Source of the DNA: Silvania hatchlandensis
GTDB lineage: Bacteria > Pseudomonadota > Gammaproteobacteria > Enterobacterales > Enterobacteriaceae
Reading direction: 5' to 3'
Length of the DNA: 64,000 nt
Assembly (NCBI RefSeq): GCF_025564065.1
Contig: NZ_JAMGZK010000043.1
Span: forward strand, 1 to 64,000
Part shown: piece by piece, positions 63,137 through 64,000 of the stretch
How the letters are laid out: each line of letters starts with the position of its first letter
How positions within the stretch are numbered: position 1 is the first letter of the stretch
Translations under genes and position numbers: made by a program
The notes under the pieces: model-generated
Seen by the model: only the letters and a program-made list of their open reading frames with translations
What the model was told of the DNA's origin: nothing
Database searches by the model: none

Positions 63137-63691
63137 TCACTCTTCATTCTCTTCCTGCAGCTCGTCCCACATTGCCGCCAGGGCATCGCGGGTTAGCGGT
63201 GCCATAGTGCGCCAGAATGGCGAGGTAGCATGGGCTTCGACCTTGCCGAGAAACGCCGCGCACCAGGGCAAAATGAACTCGGCGAACAGGGTCTCCAGCG
63301 CTTCGTTTTCATCTTCTGCAGAATGGTCTTCAATCCACGATGCCGCCAGCAGCAAGGTGCCGATGTGATCGGCAGGGGTATCGGTCAGCGGCATCCCGCG
63401 CGCAGAGAGGAAAGCACGCACTTCGGCTTCGGTCGCGCCCTCTTCCCAGGCTGAACGGTAAGGCGGAACGCGACACTCTTCGCCGACAAACAGCGCGTTA
63501 TAGTCGGCCGCAATTTGCTGCATGTCGCAGCTGTTTTGCAGACGCTGCAGCAGATCATCCTGTTCAAGCGGCCAGTTCTGTGCCAGCTTGCCTTCGCGCA
63601 CCAGGGTAAAGAGCGGTACCAGCAGCGGATCCTGCGGCTGACGGTAATACAGCGAGCCCAGTACGCGGCAGAGGATGGAAAATTCATTCAT
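63137..63691 (-). CDS. ycdY: YcdY, TorD-family chaperone
   Basis: 184 residues, mostly helical, TorD/DmsD-type redox-enzyme chaperone fold. YcdY in E. coli stimulates the zinc hydrolase YcdX, encoded just upstream (20 bp), and affects swarming. The C-terminus ends DALAAMWDELQEENEE. Confidence 0.94.
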   Translation of the reverse strand: MNEFSILCRVLGSLYYRQPQDPLLVPLFTLVREGKLAQNWPLEQDDLLQRLQNSCDMQQIAADYNALFVGEECRVPPYRSAWEEGATEAEVRAFLSARGMPLTDTPADHIGTLLLAASWIEDHSAEDENEALETLFAEFILPWCAAFLGKVEAHATSPFWRTMAPLTRDALAAMWDELQEENEE

Positions 63692-63711
63692 TTGTTGAGT
63701 CCATTACACAG

Positions 63712-64000
63712 TTAAAGTTCGGCAAATTCGGCGATCGGAGCCATACCACGCGACTCCAGGAAATTCAGTAAACGGCGGGGAGAGACGTTCAGAATTCGAT
63801 CTTCCGGGAACGCCACCTCATCGAGGATCTTACGGCATTCGCTAAAATCTCCCAGCGTAAACGCGGTATGGGAATCGGATCCCAGCGCCACGTAGCCGCC
63901 TGCATCACGCACCGCCGCAGCAACTTCCAGGCAGTTCGCTTCACTGCCCTTACGGGAGTGGATAAAGGAGGAGTTATTGATTTCCAGCGCCACGCGATGC
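63712..64000 (-). CDS. ycdX: YcdX, PHP-domain zinc phosphatase (C-terminal part)
   Basis: The window ends inside this gene. About 96 residues of the C-terminus are seen ([20 protein letters not shown]... [14 protein letters not shown]... [20 protein letters not shown]). LEINNSSF and GSDSHTAF carry metal-binding residues of the PHP fold. E. coli YcdX binds three zinc ions and has phosphatase activity. The 5' part lies beyond base 64000. Confidence 0.93.
   Translation of the reverse strand, partial: HRVALEINNSSFIHSRKGSEANCLEVAAAVRDAGGYVALGSDSHTAFTLGDFSECRKILDEVAFPEDRILNVSPRRLLNFLESRGMAPIAEFAEL

Overview
The window is a stretch of enterobacterial chromosome, almost certainly from the Enterobacter/Lelliottia/Leclercia side of the Enterobacteriaceae. 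Gene content and order match the E. coli K-12 interval ycdX–csg–mdo–pyrC–flg–rne–fab–ptsG–fhuE, read here in the opposite orientation. Most proteins are recognisably close to their E. coli counterparts. Species assignment is inference.

Layout. 1–127: right end of an IS3-family insertion sequence, which has cut off the 5' end of fhuE (to 2162). 2319–3752: ptsG with an Mlc-like operator and the SgrS-target leader. 4050–14664 (minus): the yceD-rpmF-plsX-fabH-fabD-fabG-acpP-fabF-pabC-mltG-tmk-holB-ycfH cluster for phospholipid and fatty acid synthesis, folate, cell wall, dTMP and DNA replication. 14806–20188: yceF, rluC and rne with its long autoregulatory leader. 20229–22488: a divergent LysR regulator / MFS exporter pair, absent from K-12 at this position, inserted between rne and the flagellar genes. 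22568–34115: flagellar rod, hook, ring and junction genes flgL to flgB (minus) and flgAMN (plus), with FlhDC-type and sigma-28 sites. 34165–49983: murJ, yceM, yceH, rimJ, mdtH (frameshifted), grxB, yceB, pyrC, dinI, bssS, solA, yceO, yceJ, yceI, trhO, lpxL, mdtG, msyB, yceK. 50042–57530: mdoH, mdoG, mdoC (osmoregulated glucans), clsC and ymdB. 57635–62515: ymdA and the two divergent curli operons csgBA(C) and csgDEFG. 62558–64000: ycdZ, ycdY and the C-terminal part of ycdX.

Functionally the window joins housekeeping lipid, nucleotide and RNA genes to the motility–biofilm switch: flagellar export and hook on one side, curli and glucans on the other. No prophage, CRISPR array, toxin island, tRNA or rRNA was found. 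The departures from the conserved plan are the IS insertion that breaks fhuE, a one-base insertion in a T7 tract that breaks mdtH, the LysR/MFS cassette with a perfect palindrome at its divergent promoter, and an isolated 29-bp sequence before plsX that resembles a type I-E CRISPR repeat. I see no convincing wholly new multi-gene system.
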